The notes beneath the pieces were generated by a model, which worked only from the letters and a program-made list of their open reading frames with translations, ran no database searches and was not told the origin of the DNA. Positions 25,270-36,403 of a stretch of 64,000 nucleotides of DNA are shown one piece after another (the stretch's first letter is position 1; every line of letters begins with the position of its first letter). The DNA comes from Isoetes taiwanensis (taxonomy: Eukaryota > Streptophyta > Lycopodiopsida > Isoetales > Isoetaceae). Location: positions 2,721,242-2,785,241 of the forward strand of contig JAJEKV010000087.1 in the NCBI GenBank assembly GCA_021234155.1, written 5' to 3'. A program made the translations under genes and the position numbers.

Positions 25270-26654
25270 CCACAAAGTCAACAACTTCTACTGCATCCTC
25301 ATGATCAAAGAAAATGTAAGGTAAATAAAGACTGGGACTCTTCACCTGATGTAGCTCCTTTATGGAAATATCAAAGGTTTGTAGCTTGCAAGCCCACCTT
25401 TGAATTTTTGGTTTAGAGGTAGCCTTACCAAATAACAACCCCGTTGGATTTTGCTTCATATAAACTTGAACAGAACTCTTCAATAGTAGGTGACCTTGTC
25501 TGTCAATGAGGAACATAAGAGCAGCAGCACTCTTCTCCATTCTGATGTACTTTTCTTCAGTTGAACTACACTGTTTGCTGGCAAAAGCTATGGTGTGCTT
25601 GTCCTGCAGAATAGTAATATAGACCTCAAATGGCTTGTCCAAATCAGGTTTTTTTAGAAGAGTAGCCTCACAAATGGACTTTATAAGCAACTCAAAAGAC
25701 TCTTGGCAATCTGATGACCATGTGACAGGGACATACTTGCTCTCAGATTTAGAAATCCTGCCTATCCTTGTCAGCTTAGAAATAGGACTTATAATGTGAG
25801 CAAAATTAGGAATATACATCCTAAGAAAACTAGTCATGCCAATAAAACTTTTGACCTGCTTCTGGTTTTTTGGGGGGTACTAGCTTTTTGAGGGCTTCAA
25901 CCTTTTCTTGTTCCACTTGTATACCATTGTTGGATACCTCATGTCCTAAAAGTTGCCCCTTGGATGCAAAAAAAATACATTTCTTTGGGTTAAGGTTGAC
26001 TCCAGATTCCCTGCACAAAGAGCATATTTTTGCAAGCAATTCCAAATGATTAGTAGGGTGAGATCCCAAGCAAAGGTCATCCAAATAAACTCTGAATTCT
26101 TGAGGAGACATAGGCCTAAAAATAACATCCATAGCTCTCTGGAAAGTAGCAGGTGCATTCATTAATCCAAAAGGCATTCTCTTCATTGCATAAGTTCCCC
26201 AAGGGGTAATAAAAGAGGCCTTGGATTGATCTTCTTCCTTAATGCCAATTTGATTAAATCCTGAAAATCCATCTAGAAATGAGTACATCTCTTTCCCTGC
26301 TACAGCATATAAAATTTCTTCTAAAAAAGGCAAGGGATAGCAGTCCTTGATGGTAGCTTTGTTGAGATCTCGATACTCAATGCAAATCCTTAAGGCACCA
26401 CTTTTTTTTTCTACAGGTACAATGCAAGATACCCATTCTGGATTAATGATTTCAATAATAACACCTGCATCTAGCATTTTATCCAACTCATCTTTGATCA
26501 ATCCCATCAATGAAGCATTAATTCTTCTCGGTTTTTGAAAAACAGGTTTACATCCTTCTTTGATCTTGATTTCAAATTGGCATACCTCAACTGTAATACC
26601 AGTAAGCTCAGAATAATCCCAGGCAAACACATCCTTCCTTTCTTCAAAGAACAT
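25270..26654 (-). pseudogene. Outer Ty3 element: reverse transcriptase and RT-linked RNase H
   Basis: Reverse transcriptase with the family blocks in order: ELDKMLDAGVIIE, GALRICIEYRDLNKAT, FSGFNQIGIKEEDQ, PFGLMNAPATFQRAMD and the active site VYLDDLCLG (YLDD), then LLGHEVS. The frame slips near 25865-25880 in an A/C-rich run and resumes at TSFLRMYIPNFAHIISP, leading into the connection and RNase H regions (WSSDCQESFELL, FASKQCSSTEEKY, ALMFLIDR). Where active RNases H have a TDAS-type strand with the first catalytic Asp, this copy has EVYITILQDKHT, so that domain looks catalytically dead. An in-frame TAA (26652-26654) separates it from the upstream RNase H. The downstream end is cut by the nested insertion and continues as integrase at 12457. 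Confidence 0.93.
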
Positions 26655-27937
26655 TTATATATTCTCCCTATTTTGGTATTCAATTAAATCTCCAACAAAC
26701 AGGGTTCTAGTCTTACCATTTTTTGTGATTGTAATCTCTTCAGTATCCTTTTCCTCTGATGCATTAATGGTTAGAATAGGACAAAGGGCCTTTACCGCAC
26801 TAGCATCAAGGTCTTCCTCTGGAATAGCTCCCTCAGTTAGATGTGACATGAGAGTTTCCCTGCATAGGGCATCAGCTTCCACATTTTTCTCTCTTGGTAT
26901 GTGAGTAATCTCCCATGAAGCAAAACTCGAAAGTACTCCCATTACTTGATTTTTTAAGAGCTCCATATCTGCATTTTTTGTTTGGTAATTTTCTGAAACT
27001 TGTCTACAAATGAATTGTGAGTCACCATAAATGTGAATGTTGGCAATATCCATAGCTTTGGCTTCCTAAAGACCTGCAATCAAAGCCTTATATTCTGCTA
27101 CATTAGATGTAATTTGGGGGAAGATTCTCCCTACTTTAGCTAAAAGTTTATGAGAGGAATCTTTCAGAATAGCAGCAGATGATGCAATATTTAGTTTTTT
27201 AGAAATACCTCCATCAAACCATAAGAATCCTGATGGCCCTTGTTTGCTGGGGAGTGCACATTCCATAATGAGAGGAACCATTTCATATTTCCTTGGTCTT
27301 GTATTTTTTATTCTGTAAGATCCCAAAGGTTCTTCAATTAGCATTTCCTTAATAAAGTTTACCTCCTCATTGGAGCCATAGGAGCCATCTTGATTATAGA
27401 TTGTAGCAGTTTGAGAACCATTGGAGATGGTACATCTCCCTTGAGACCAGACTGGTCTAGCATCCACAGTGGCTAACCACCGTCTCCCTAAAAGTAAATC
27501 ATAGATATCAGACTCATCCCCTATGTCTTCAAAAGCTACTACAATAAAGTTAGCAGCTACAGTTATGCCTTCTGTATTAACAGGCACTTTAGTTACCACA
27601 CCAATAAGGGTGATCTTAGCATTATAAAAAGACGTATGAAAGCTTTCTTATCCACCTCGAAACCACATTTTTTCATAATGTGATATGGCATGATATTTAG
27701 GGGGGATCCCCCATCAAGTAACACATTTGAGAAAGTATAACCTCCTAAAGTAGCTGAACATGTGAATGCACCAGGGTCTCCTTCATTCTGTGCTAGAACA
27801 AGGTTAGTGGCATCAGTAAAATTCTCACAAGCATTTAATATCTCACCACCAGTTTGCTGCAGTACTCTTTTTCTATAGCTAGGTGCAATCTTTAGCAATG
27901 TGAAAAGATCCACACTCACTTTGGAATTTTTAAGCAA
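26655..27937 (-). pseudogene. Outer Ty3 element: aspartic protease plus extra RNase H
   Basis: The protease region has FSNVLLDGGSPLNIMPY (DGGS in place of the usual D[TS]G[AS]) and, after a frameshift near 27595, the C-terminal YDLLLGRRWL. Downstream in the same frame is a second RNase H: WFDGGISKK (Asp), NVAEYKALIAGL (Glu), IYGDSQFICRQV (Asp) and EKNVEADALC (Asp). All four acidic residues of an archaeal/plant-type RNase H are therefore present. An in-frame TAG (27066-27068) splits it just after IAGL. The domain lies upstream of RT, unlike the downstream position usual in Tat/Ogre elements. It should remove RNA from the RNA-DNA hybrid, taking over from the degenerate RT-linked copy. Confidence 0.88.
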
Positions 27938-29549
27938 AACATCGACCTCATCAAAGTCTTGATCTTTCTTACCATATTTTTGCTGAGGGGTGGAGCTATG
28001 ATTTGAGCAGGTGCTTCCACTACAGGTGGTGAAGACCTGGCAGTAGAATGCCTACTTGGTTCAGCATGTACATGAGCTTCATTTATGCTTCTAGTTTGCA
28101 CCACCATAACTTGTTCAGATTTGGGAGCTTCTGTAGCTTGAATAAATTTTATAGATGTGCTTGGTTCAGCAAATCTTACAGGAGGTTTAGGCTCTGGTCT
28201 CTTTTCTTTTTCCTGCGTAGAAAAATATTCCTTAACAGCACACCTAGCATCAGTATGGCCAACTTCTTTACAAAAAGAGCAAACATGACATTCCTTTCCA
28301 AAGTGGCCTTTTCTATTGCATTTGGGACACACTTGCCAATAGCAAATTTCTGATGGATGAGAATTCCTATTGCAATGAATACATTCAGGGTAAGTTTTAC
28401 CTGTTCTTGCAGCCTTTAGTTCAACCAATTGTCTGGTTATTTCTGCTAAAGCTTCAGTAACCTTAGATAGGTCTGACTTGACCTCTGCAACTTGAGAATT
28501 TGCTTCCTCCTCTTTAGATTTCTTTTTTTCTTTCTGTATGGCATAAACTGGAATAGAAGGGTGTTGATCATAATGTGCATCAGAAGCATCAGGGTAGAAA
28601 GGATCATGGCTATGGTGAGAAACATGCCCGGGGGATTCACCTATATACAATATGGACATGCCATCTGCGTTACTGGGGTAGCAAGAAAACCCATAGTATA
28701 CGGTCTAAAAGAACTAGAAAAATACCTATATCGAAAATCTACAGGCTTAAAATATTGCAAAATGTGATAAAAAACCACCCTTTCCATATATTTTCGTACG
28801 AAAGCTCTCCAAAAATAACCCATTTCTTATAACTCAGATGGTTCATACGGGATTTCAAGGTGAATCCCCCTTAGAAACATGATGCTTGTCAGGCAAAGTA
28901 GAGAGCATCTGAGTTAGGTCAGTGGTTTTGGCAAAAACTTTGTATATAGAATCAAATCCTTCAGCAGCTTGGATCTTGAGCAGCTTCCTTTGGATATCTG
29001 GTCTTCTTTCCAAACCATTGATGAAAGCAGTAACTAAAAAAAGGGTTGGGATTGTAACTTGTGCTCTTTGACACCTGCTCATAAATGTGCTAAATCTTTC
29101 TTTGTACTGATTCACACTTTCTCCTGATGTATAGAAAAACCTTGCAACTCATTAACCAAATCCTTTGGAGCAGCTAATTTACCAAATCTATCCAGGAACT
29201 TCTTGACGAGTTCATCCCATGAAGTGGTACCCATTAACTTTTCATAAGTTAACCAAGCACCAGCTTCACTCTCTTCTTTGAAGCATTTTTCAAACTCTGA
29301 AAGCTTGCAGCCTTTCTTGAAACCATAATCCCTGTAATAATTCTCAAATATTCTCAAAAAGTTGTTAGCACTCATACTAGAATCAAAAGTAGGCAAAGGA
29401 ACAGGAACATTCAACTCGAATTGGTATGGCATGTTTTGAAGCAGGCTAGTTGAGAAACTTGAAGGCAATGGCCTTTCTCTGCAATGATCTGGTGCATCAA
29501 TATCTTCTAATGGTTCTTGTTCTGTTGGAAATTTTTGCTTTGGAGCCAT
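27916..29549 (-). pseudogene. Outer Ty3 element: gag
   Basis: Capsid-nucleocapsid precursor. Start chosen at MAPKQKFPTEQEPLED, 42 bp inside the 5' LTR boundary. The matrix/capsid part shows FEKCFKEESEAGAWLTYEKL and, after a frameshift near 29115, NQYKERFSTFMSRC and FINGLERRPDIQ. A 246-bp MITE interrupts the frame at 28627-28872. The nucleocapsid end has closely spaced Cys/His clusters (CIHCNRNSHPSEIC, CPKCNRKGHFGKEC, CSFCKEVGHTDARC), three CCHC-type knuckles, more than the one or two common in plant Ty3 elements. A last frameshift near 27920 leads into protease. Confidence 0.88.
28627..28872. mobile_element. MITE, 246 bp, 9-bp target duplication
   Basis: Inverted ends contain the 12-bp GGGGGATTCACC (28630-28641) and GGTGAATCCCCC (28859-28870). 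The host sequence AGAAACATG is duplicated exactly on both sides (28618-28626 and 28873-28881). Removing the insert and one duplication restores the surrounding gag frame, which supports the borders. A 9-bp duplication is typical of Mutator-like elements. There is no coding capacity. Confidence 0.88.
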
Positions 29550-29569
29550 GAGTTCTGAAATCGAGGAAG

Positions 29570-29587
29570 ATCTCGGTAGAACCTCCA
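29570..29587 (-). promoter_or_regulatory. Candidate primer-binding site of outer Ty3 element
   Basis: On the minus strand TGGAGGTTCTACCGAG starts three bases after the 5' LTR. It begins TGG, as a tRNA-CCA complement must, but I could not assign the tRNA. Confidence 0.45.
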
Positions 29588-29590
29588 AGA

Positions 29591-31514
29591 TGTTGACCCT
29601 CAACCTGGTTAGAGAGTCAAACACAAGAAGCCAACTTGAGTTTTTACTCAAGTTGGGGTTAAAACCTCCAGATCACTTAAGGTGATCAGTCTACAAAAGA
29701 GTTTTTCAAAGAAAAAGCTTAATTATTAAGTATTCATACCTTTCCCAATTCAAGAATATGGAGCCCTTACTCAAATCGATGTAGTTCTCATAGGCGGATT
29801 GATTTCCAAGGTCAAATGATTGTGACTTGTACAGAAAAGTTATAGGCAAGCAAGGGTGAAAAACCTTGACCAAGTCTGAGTTCTAATCTGCAAGATATTC
29901 GATCTCAAAGTTGGGTCAAATTTTGGTCAATACCAGTCAAAACTACAAACAGATCTCAGAGTTTTGTAACTTGAGTTGCAGAGGGAATTTTGAAGAGATT
30001 CCAAGACTAAGGTGCAGTATAGGTCCCAAAGATGAGGGGCATGCAATCAAATCATATTTTGGATCACTAAAACTATTTTTTTGGCACTGTTTTGTGAGTA
30101 TCAGTCTAAAATTGTATCAGACAGAATGCAAAAAATGATAACTTGAGTTTGGAATGGTTTTCTTTCGAACGTTTTGTGCACACAGGTGCAAATATGATGG
30201 GGAAGGAAAGGCAAATGGTCATATGCAAGAAAAAATGATGGGATATCTTACTGTAAAAATGTTTGTGATGCAAAAATACTAAAGGATCATGACAGTCAAC
30301 TTTTTAAATACTTGGCAGGCAATTTTCATTGATATGAAGGTAATACAAGGTGAATAAAGGTCGTAAGATCATAGATCAATCATCAAGATAACTCAGGAGG
30401 TCATAAAATAATATCAAATCAAGAATATCAGTCTAATTTTCTCAAATCGGACTGTGGAACACTCAGATGCTTCATGAACGTCTTCAGATCATGCTCAGCA
30501 TGTATCAATGTTGAGGTTTGATGCGTCTGGGCCTTCAAAAAACTTCTGTCATTGTTTCCCCGGTATATAGATTTAGATTTAATGATTCCGGCATCTTAGG
30601 GCTTAATTTTAGGCTTAATGAGATGCTAATGAGCGGGAATCCAAGCGTAGGTAGTTTCTGTAGCTTAAGATCCCAATTCCGGCGTGATTTGAGCAAGTTT
30701 CCAATTTTAGGGTTCCTCAGCTGTATTTTTCCAGAAATTTCGCGATACGGTGGCCGTATTTTCCGAGGTATAAACTAAGAATATGCTGTATTTAGCCATT
30801 TCGAGAACCTAGGCCATGGTTCAAGAGATACCCAAAAAATAATTATGAAGCTTTGATCACTTGGGTCTATGGCAACCCTAATAATTTGGGGAATATACTA
30901 GGTAGATACCATGATTGGAATATTCCATGGGGGATATTTGGGTGGCATGGGTACTTAGGCACTTTTGGTAAATGAAGTAAGGGGACATAAGAATTTGCAA
31001 ATAAGGGTTGGGCTAGGGGCATTTGCAAGGATGTAATATGAAAAAAATGAGAGAAAAGATATGGAGTGGGAAGATCATCTTTTGGAGTGAGCAAAAGGCC
31101 TTTAGAAAAGAAGGACTTAGGCAAGCATGGTGTGATTGGCAAAAAAAGTGAATATGGGGAGATATAGGTATAAGAGGAATATGACTAGAAATTTTTTGAA
31201 ATGGGGGTAAGAATATGGGTAAAAAATGGCTAGGAGGTGGAATCAAATACCATGGGGTCTTCCAAACTTTGTCTTCCAAACTTCAAAAAGCATCTTCCAA
31301 TCTTCACAACCCAGGATCTCATAAAGCATCCTTTGAATACCTTTGACCTCAGATAGAGCCTCCTCCATGGGAGTTGACCTTTGAAGATTGATATTGTTTG
31401 ACCTTCACATCAATGTTGACTACCAAGCTCTTTTTTTATTTAATTCTTCCACAATAACTTGACCTACTTCAATACATGAACCAACAGTTAGTATGTTGCC
31501 CTTTGGGGGCAACA
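29591..31514 (-). repeat. 5' LTR of outer Ty3 element (1924 bp)
   Basis: Pairs with 8213-9243. It carries an 893-bp block (29872-30764) missing from the other copy. The junction is TTGACC/GAGG in the short copy and has only a CC match at both block ends, so deletion from the short copy is more likely than insertion here. Confidence 0.93.
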
Positions 31515-31519
31515 ACAAG

Positions 31520-32201
31520 TTTCATGACGGGCACTTTTTTAATTGGTTGATCACAAGAATGTTGTTGCCATTTGAGCTAAATACCCTATTTCTAGGGGTA
31601 GTTTTGGAATATTTGTAAACTTGAGGGGTGTATTTGGCTCTTAAAGACCATTAAGCAAGTTTGGCAACATGCCGATCCATAAAAATCAAACATGGAAAAT
31701 AAAAGTAGGACACAAACCAAAACTCATGATCCAAAAAACCTAGTTGCTCCTGCTCCTGCAAAACCGATTAAGGCAAACGGAATTTCTAGAAAGAAGATTG
31801 TTGAACTTGCAAGCAAAATGAGTCTTTTGCTCGTGACTCCAGATTTGGAAAATAATAGAATTATTAGATAGATAGATCAAGTCAAGAATAAATAGCATGC
31901 TTCTGTGGCCAAGCAAACCCAATCTTTTAAGAGGATTGTAAGCTTGCAACCCTCGTTTATTCATCCTAGGTTTGAATTTTGCTCCACGCCAAGAACCACA
32001 CTTCCAAATTAAGGTACTGTCATAGGCACAAACTGCAAGCAACATTTGCCATAGCTCCCAGACATCACCCCTGCTCCTTCATTTTCTCTGCCACCATCTA
32101 CTTTGCGTCACTAACTGAAAGTAGACAAAATTTAAGAATTTAATAGTGGAGAGATCAATGTCCCCCTTGAGTACTGGCTACAGGTACATGCAAAAAATGT
32201 T
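31520..32201. other. Unassigned; possible copia 3' flank
   Basis: No recognisable protein. The stretch just right of the outer element may include the 3' LTR of the copia fragment that starts at 32202 (a CCCCCTTGAG tract, purine-rich on the minus strand, lies at 32162), but no second LTR copy was found. Confidence 0.35.
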
Positions 32202-32957
32202 TCACGTCAGTAACGTGTCTTCCTGAAGTGCTTTTGTAAAACCATCAGCATGTTGTTCTTTGGTTAAGCAGTAAGAAAGATTGAGCTGTCCTTTTTGTAG
32301 CTGTTGTCGAACAAGGCAGAGTTTGATGTCCGTGTGTTTTATTTGAAGATGCATCTGATAGTCCTTGGCATGTTGAATAGCCCCAATGTCATCGCAATAA
32401 ATCGTTGCAGGGGTTGTGAGCAGGCCAAGATCTTCAAATAGGTGTACCAGCCATAGCATTTCCTGAACTGTAAGTGTGAGAGCTTTAAGCTCAGCTTCAA
32501 TTGTGCTAATGCTATTAGTTTCTTGCTTTTGTGACTTCCAACTAATGGGATTGCCTCCAAAAAAGGAAATATACCCTGATAGACATTTTCGATGGTCAAT
32601 GTCTGTTGATGCCATGTCTGAATCAGAGTAGAGAACTATTTGAGGATTCAACACTCTTGTATAACTCAGTCCTTCTTTAGCAGTCCCTCTGAGATATTGA
32701 AGGACTCGCTTTGCTGCCTTCCAATGAATCTCTTTAGGATGTGTCATGAACCAAAAGAGGACTCCTACTGCGTACACAATGTCAGGACGAGTGGTACATA
32801 GATATAGCAGGGCACCAATGAGCTGTCTATACAATGTGCCATCAATAGCTTCATCCTCAGTATGTAGTGTCAATTGTTGGCTTGGATCATATGTATTTGG
32901 TGCGGTTGTACAATTTGACATGTGATACTTCTCAAGAATTTCTGCTGTGTACTTCTG
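32202..32957 (-). pseudogene. Ty1/copia pol fragment (RT end and RNase H)
   Basis: C-terminal quarter of a copia polyprotein. YRQLIGALLYLCTTRPDI and HWKAAKRVLQYLRGT are the signature of the RT-RNase H linker. LYSDSDMAS holds the first RNase H Asp; ISTIEAELKALT holds the Glu; IYCDDIGAI holds the next Asp. IKHTDIKLCLVRQQL and TKEQHADGFTKAL close the domain. The frame is open for 239 codons and begins upstream at KYTAEILEKYHMSNC, where homology is lost at about 32957. The rest of pol and gag are absent, so this is a truncated relic. Confidence 0.92.
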
Positions 32958-34436
32958 TTATGACAGATAATCACGACAGACATTGTGGCATACCGTATTA
33001 TAGAGAGTAGATGACAAATGCTATCCAACTTACTGGATCCTAAGATAGACTGATAAAAACCTCACAAGAAATCAAGTCTGGCTACCATGAACCCCCTGGT
33101 TTCCCCACTCCTTGAGTCCCACGCCAAACTTGTGTTGATCCCTCGGATCCATACTGCAACATAATGCAGTTCCCAATTGTTCCCAGAATGGTTCTATCTG
33201 GTGTCCCTTTCATGAGATCTATGATCTCTTACCAATTCTAGTGGCATGTCGCCATGCATATGCATGTATGCATTACTGCCACTTGTCCTTTAAACTTATA
33301 ATTCTTAGGTTTAATGGTCCTATATGGCCTTAGGGCCCAACATATGTATGTAACATACTTATATGACCTAGCCCCCCTCCCAAAAAAAAATCCTTGGTCC
33401 CCAAGAAACATGGGAGTATTTGTATCTTGAAACTTATTCTCTGGATCACTCGTTGACATGGAGTCCCTTTGGAAATTCGTTCCCTGGATCACCTCGTGAT
33501 CATGATTTCGTCCTCTAGTCCCTTCGAAAACCCATCCCCTAGATCACCCCATGATCATGGTTTCATAGCTCATTCGTTTCTAGACATCCTACTTCCATCC
33601 CTGATGCAATCTCTAATTCTTTACTTTTAGGTAACTGACCTTATGTTGACTTCACTAATCATTCCGTGGCCTCCACCTGTTTTGAGTCAGGTGAGGATTT
33701 TGCTGCACGTACACTTCACTCTCCCATGTGGCTTTGAGAAGTGATTGACCTCGCCACGAGATCCAGTATTATACAATATTCCTATTACGCAGCCTCCAAA
33801 TGCGAGTGTCTAGATCGCCGCAGGAATTACTTCAGTGCTAAGGACTAGGAGTATTATCACTATCTGTGGACAATATTGATTTCTTGAGTTGACTTATGTG
33901 GAATAGGGTGCACTCAAACAAGGTGAAGGTTTGCCACAACCGCCATAGAATGCAAATTTTCTAGGATAGCTGACGTGGACATGGAAGATATCGACTATAA
34001 AGTTGTAAATTAACCATTTGGCCGCAATTGAATGTTACTCATTGCTTCTCGACCATTGGACAAAGCATAGAAACATATTGTATTTTAATAAAGAACTAAA
34101 AACGTGTGCTAATTGATGTTGAGCATTAGTCGTAGGTGGCTTGGAATGGATAACAAAGTTTCTTTTTGAAGCACTGATTTCATGAAGTGCATTGGAAGAC
34201 TCCCTTCAAAAAATGTTTTGCATTCCAAAATGAATGGCTAGATGACGCACTTATAATCAATTCATACCAAAAAGTTGCCTACGTAAATCTATAAACCATC
34301 GAATTTTATACAAGTATTATTGTTCTAGTATAACATTAAAACAACGTATCTACGAAATAAGATACTAAAAACAAATCATGATAAATCATAATGCAAATTC
34401 CTGTTTTCATCATTTCTTGGTTAAGTCACTTTTGAT
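32958..34436. other. No gene recognised
   Basis: About 1.5 kb of unassigned sequence. Repeated GGATCAC and GATCATG motifs at 33440-33565 have an LTR-like texture, but no boundaries, inverted ends or coding were found. Confidence 0.4.
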
Positions 34437-34439
34437 ATA

Positions 34440-34751
34440 CTAGTCAAGATTGGAAAATGAGATCCACTTCCACAATTTTGCCTGCATACCCTCTATGTTT
34501 GTGGCGAGGACTTGTATTGTCAATGTTGGCATGGTACTCTGGATCATGCAAGGATCAGAGAGCTGAATCAAGTATTTCATCCACTGCCCTAAAGAAATTT
34601 TGCCAAGATGTTGAATGGATTTATGTAATACTCTCCTCCAACATGTCTTGTGGTGGCAGTCAAGGAGAAAAAACATGTCCTGCTGCTGTTGCGCGATGTA
34701 TCGTGCCTTCTTCCCTTCGAGGAAAGCCCTATATTGTTTCATTATTTTCAA
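34440..34751 (-). CDS. Unknown ORF conserved in both palindrome arms (left)
   Basis: 103 codons, matching the plus-strand ORF at 47084-47419 with few changes: both contain QYRAFL, GKKARYIAQQQQDMFFLLDC and HLGKISLGQWMKYLIQLSD. I do not recognise the family. It is rich in Gln, His and Lys and has no signal or membrane segment. It lies on the strand opposite the TNP2 relic. An overlapping opposite-strand frame (34457-34822) is also open, so the coding strand is uncertain. Confidence 0.35.
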   Translation of the reverse strand: MKIMKQYRAFLEGKKARYIAQQQQDMFFLLDCHHKTCWRRVLHKSIQHLGKISLGQWMKYLIQLSDPCMIQSTMPTLTIQVLATNIEGMQAKLWKWISFSNLD

Positions 34752-35151
34752 ATGGGAAAAATAATAACATTAGTCGGAGTAGGATAGATATGATTTACTT
34801 CTTGCCACCCATCAGCTCTTAGAGTTGGTGTAAGTCAAGCACATCCATGCTTGTTCATAAGCTTTTAGAAGACAAAATCAAGCTTAAGGGAAGTTTTCCA
34901 GGGACTACCAGTTATCGACCGGTCTTGAATCATATCTCTGACACGCGCCCCAAAAGGCTTTGCCCTACCACAGAATTTCAAATGGGAAGAGGAGTCAAGT
35001 ATTAGCCTAAGTCGTCATTTAAGCTGCTAATTCTCAATTTCCAAACCAAGTTCAAGTGGAGCAATGCATGACTCTGCTTCATTGAGGTGACATACTTATC
35101 AACTCTTTCTATCTTACCACTCTCTCCATCTTTTTATCTTACCATTTTTAG

Positions 35152-35900
35152 ATGCACAGGTTATTGCATGAGAAGATCCTTCTAGAGAAACACAATATGC
35201 CGACCGACAGATCTCAAGTTAAGAAAATGATTCAAGTGACTCGCCTTGGTTATGCATGTCCAAATGATCATATGATTTTCTACCCAGCTGCCAAGCATGA
35301 AAAGTTCACTCGTTGCCTCGTATGTAATGCACAGAGATAAAGGGACAATCTAAAGGGAAAAACAATACCTCACAAGGTTACTCGACGCTTTCCAATAATC
35401 TCAAATTGTACGCATTACCACTTCTCACAAATTGTTGTAGATTCACCTTTTTTCAGTACTTATATGTTGCGTAATTTGTTCTAATATAGTACATAAATTA
35501 AAGTTGATGTCTCGTTGCAAGAAATTGGCTAGCCTAATGGAATTCACGGCTACACATGCATCTAGTGATAATGTGATGCGACTCCTGAGCGACAGTGCAG
35601 CTTGGAAGCATGTTGATACGACATGGCCTGACTTTGAAAAAGAACCACGTACCATACTACCATGTGCGTTTGGGCCTGGCCACTGATGGTGTAAACCGCA
35701 TATGGTACACAATCGACTGTATCGTCTACATGGCCAGTGATGCTAGTTAAGTACAATATAGCCCCATGATTGTTGATGAAGAGTGGGGACATTACTATGA
35801 CTTTATTGATAGCTGGAAAGAAAAAACCAAGTAATTTAGATGTGTAGCTAAAAGTAATTGTGGATCAACTATTGCCTTTGTAATGAAAACTTTAAATGTT
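35152..35900 (+). pseudogene. CACTA (En/Spm) TNP2-type transposase relic, left arm
   Basis: Pieces of a TNP2 transposase, which cuts and rejoins CACTA DNA transposons. YACPNDHMIFY..RCLVCNAQR is the family's Cys-rich block. MEFTATHASSDNVMRLLSDSAAWKHVDTTWPDF is the next conserved block, followed in other frames by LGLATDGVN, WPVMLVKYNIAP and MKSGDITMTLLIAGKKKPSN. Several frameshifts separate the pieces. At the conserved Trp after NIAP there is a TGA (35767-35769). The TNP2 catalytic C-terminal half was not found. No CACTA terminal inverted repeat could be located at the arm ends. Confidence 0.85.
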
Positions 35901-35979
35901 ACTAGCTAATATTGGTTGCATTGTCATAGGGATGGCTATACGGGTTCCCCCCTAAAAAGAACTGCCACTACCCAAGGAA

Positions 35980-36252
35980 GTGCTTATCTATATATGCAAT
36001 TTTACAATGAAGGAACCTTCCCAAGTCACAGGAATGCTAATGTTCGAACGGCTCCTCCGGGAGATCATGCAGGAGTTCCAGACCGTCTATAGGGTTACAC
36101 CCCTAACGGTCCAATCCCTGCAAGAGGCAGCAGAGGCGAAGCTGGTGCAGCTCTTCGAGGAAGGCAACTTGTGTGCCATTCATGCGAAGAGGGTAATAGT
36201 GATGCCCAAGGATCTCCATTTGGCAAGGAGGATCCGGAAGGAGAAGCCTTAG
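35980..36252 (+). CDS. Histone H3-fold ORF, left arm
   Basis: 90 codons, with an internal Met at 36007 as a possible start. From [12 protein letters not shown] to RRIRKEKP it follows the histone H3 core: alpha-N ([13 protein letters not shown]), alpha-1 and alpha-2 ([28 protein letters not shown]), then loop 2 and alpha-3 ([13 protein letters not shown]), with the stop close to where H3 ends. Loop 1 has canonical H3 length, without the extra residues usual in plant CENH3. The modifiable N-terminal tail is missing and replaced by [11 protein letters not shown]. It lies directly downstream of the TNP2 relic. The right arm holds an 88/90-identical copy. It could be a captured host fragment or a domesticated element protein; expression is unknown. 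Confidence 0.8.
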   Translation: MLIYICNFTMKEPSQVTGMLMFERLLREIMQEFQTVYRVTPLTVQSLQEAAEAKLVQLFEEGNLCAIHAKRVIVMPKDLHLARRIRKEKP

Positions 36253-36403
36253 GAGCTTCTAATTTTGTACTTAGATAAATTTTCTATATATAAAAGTGCT
36301 TTTTGTATAAACTAAATTGGTGTAAAACCTTTCTTAATGTTATTAGAATGTTCTTATCACTAATGTTAGACTTAAAATTTTACTTAAAATTTGGCTTTTA
36401 GGT
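36253..36403. other. AT-rich linker after the H3-like ORF
   Basis: No coding seen. TATATATAAAAG here corresponds to the site where a LINE inserted in the other arm. Confidence 0.4.

Larger units (their letters stand above)
8213..31514 (-). mobile_element. Outer Ty3/gypsy LTR retrotransposon with an extra RNase H
   Basis: A 23.3-kb element, minus strand, bounded by LTRs at 8213-9243 and 29591-31514. The ends form TGTTG..CAACA, and the 5-bp target duplication ACAAG flanks it exactly (8208-8212 and 31515-31519). Reading leftward from the 5' LTR: gag, protease, a second RNase H, reverse transcriptase, RT-linked RNase H, integrase, then a repeat-rich 3' region. Frameshifts, in-frame stops and two insertions (a MITE in gag and a 12.8-kb LTR element between RNase H and integrase) inactivate it. 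An extra RNase H is the hallmark of the Tat/Ogre branch of plant Ty3 elements, but in those I know of it lies downstream of the RT-linked one. No chromodomain is seen after integrase. Confidence 0.93.
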
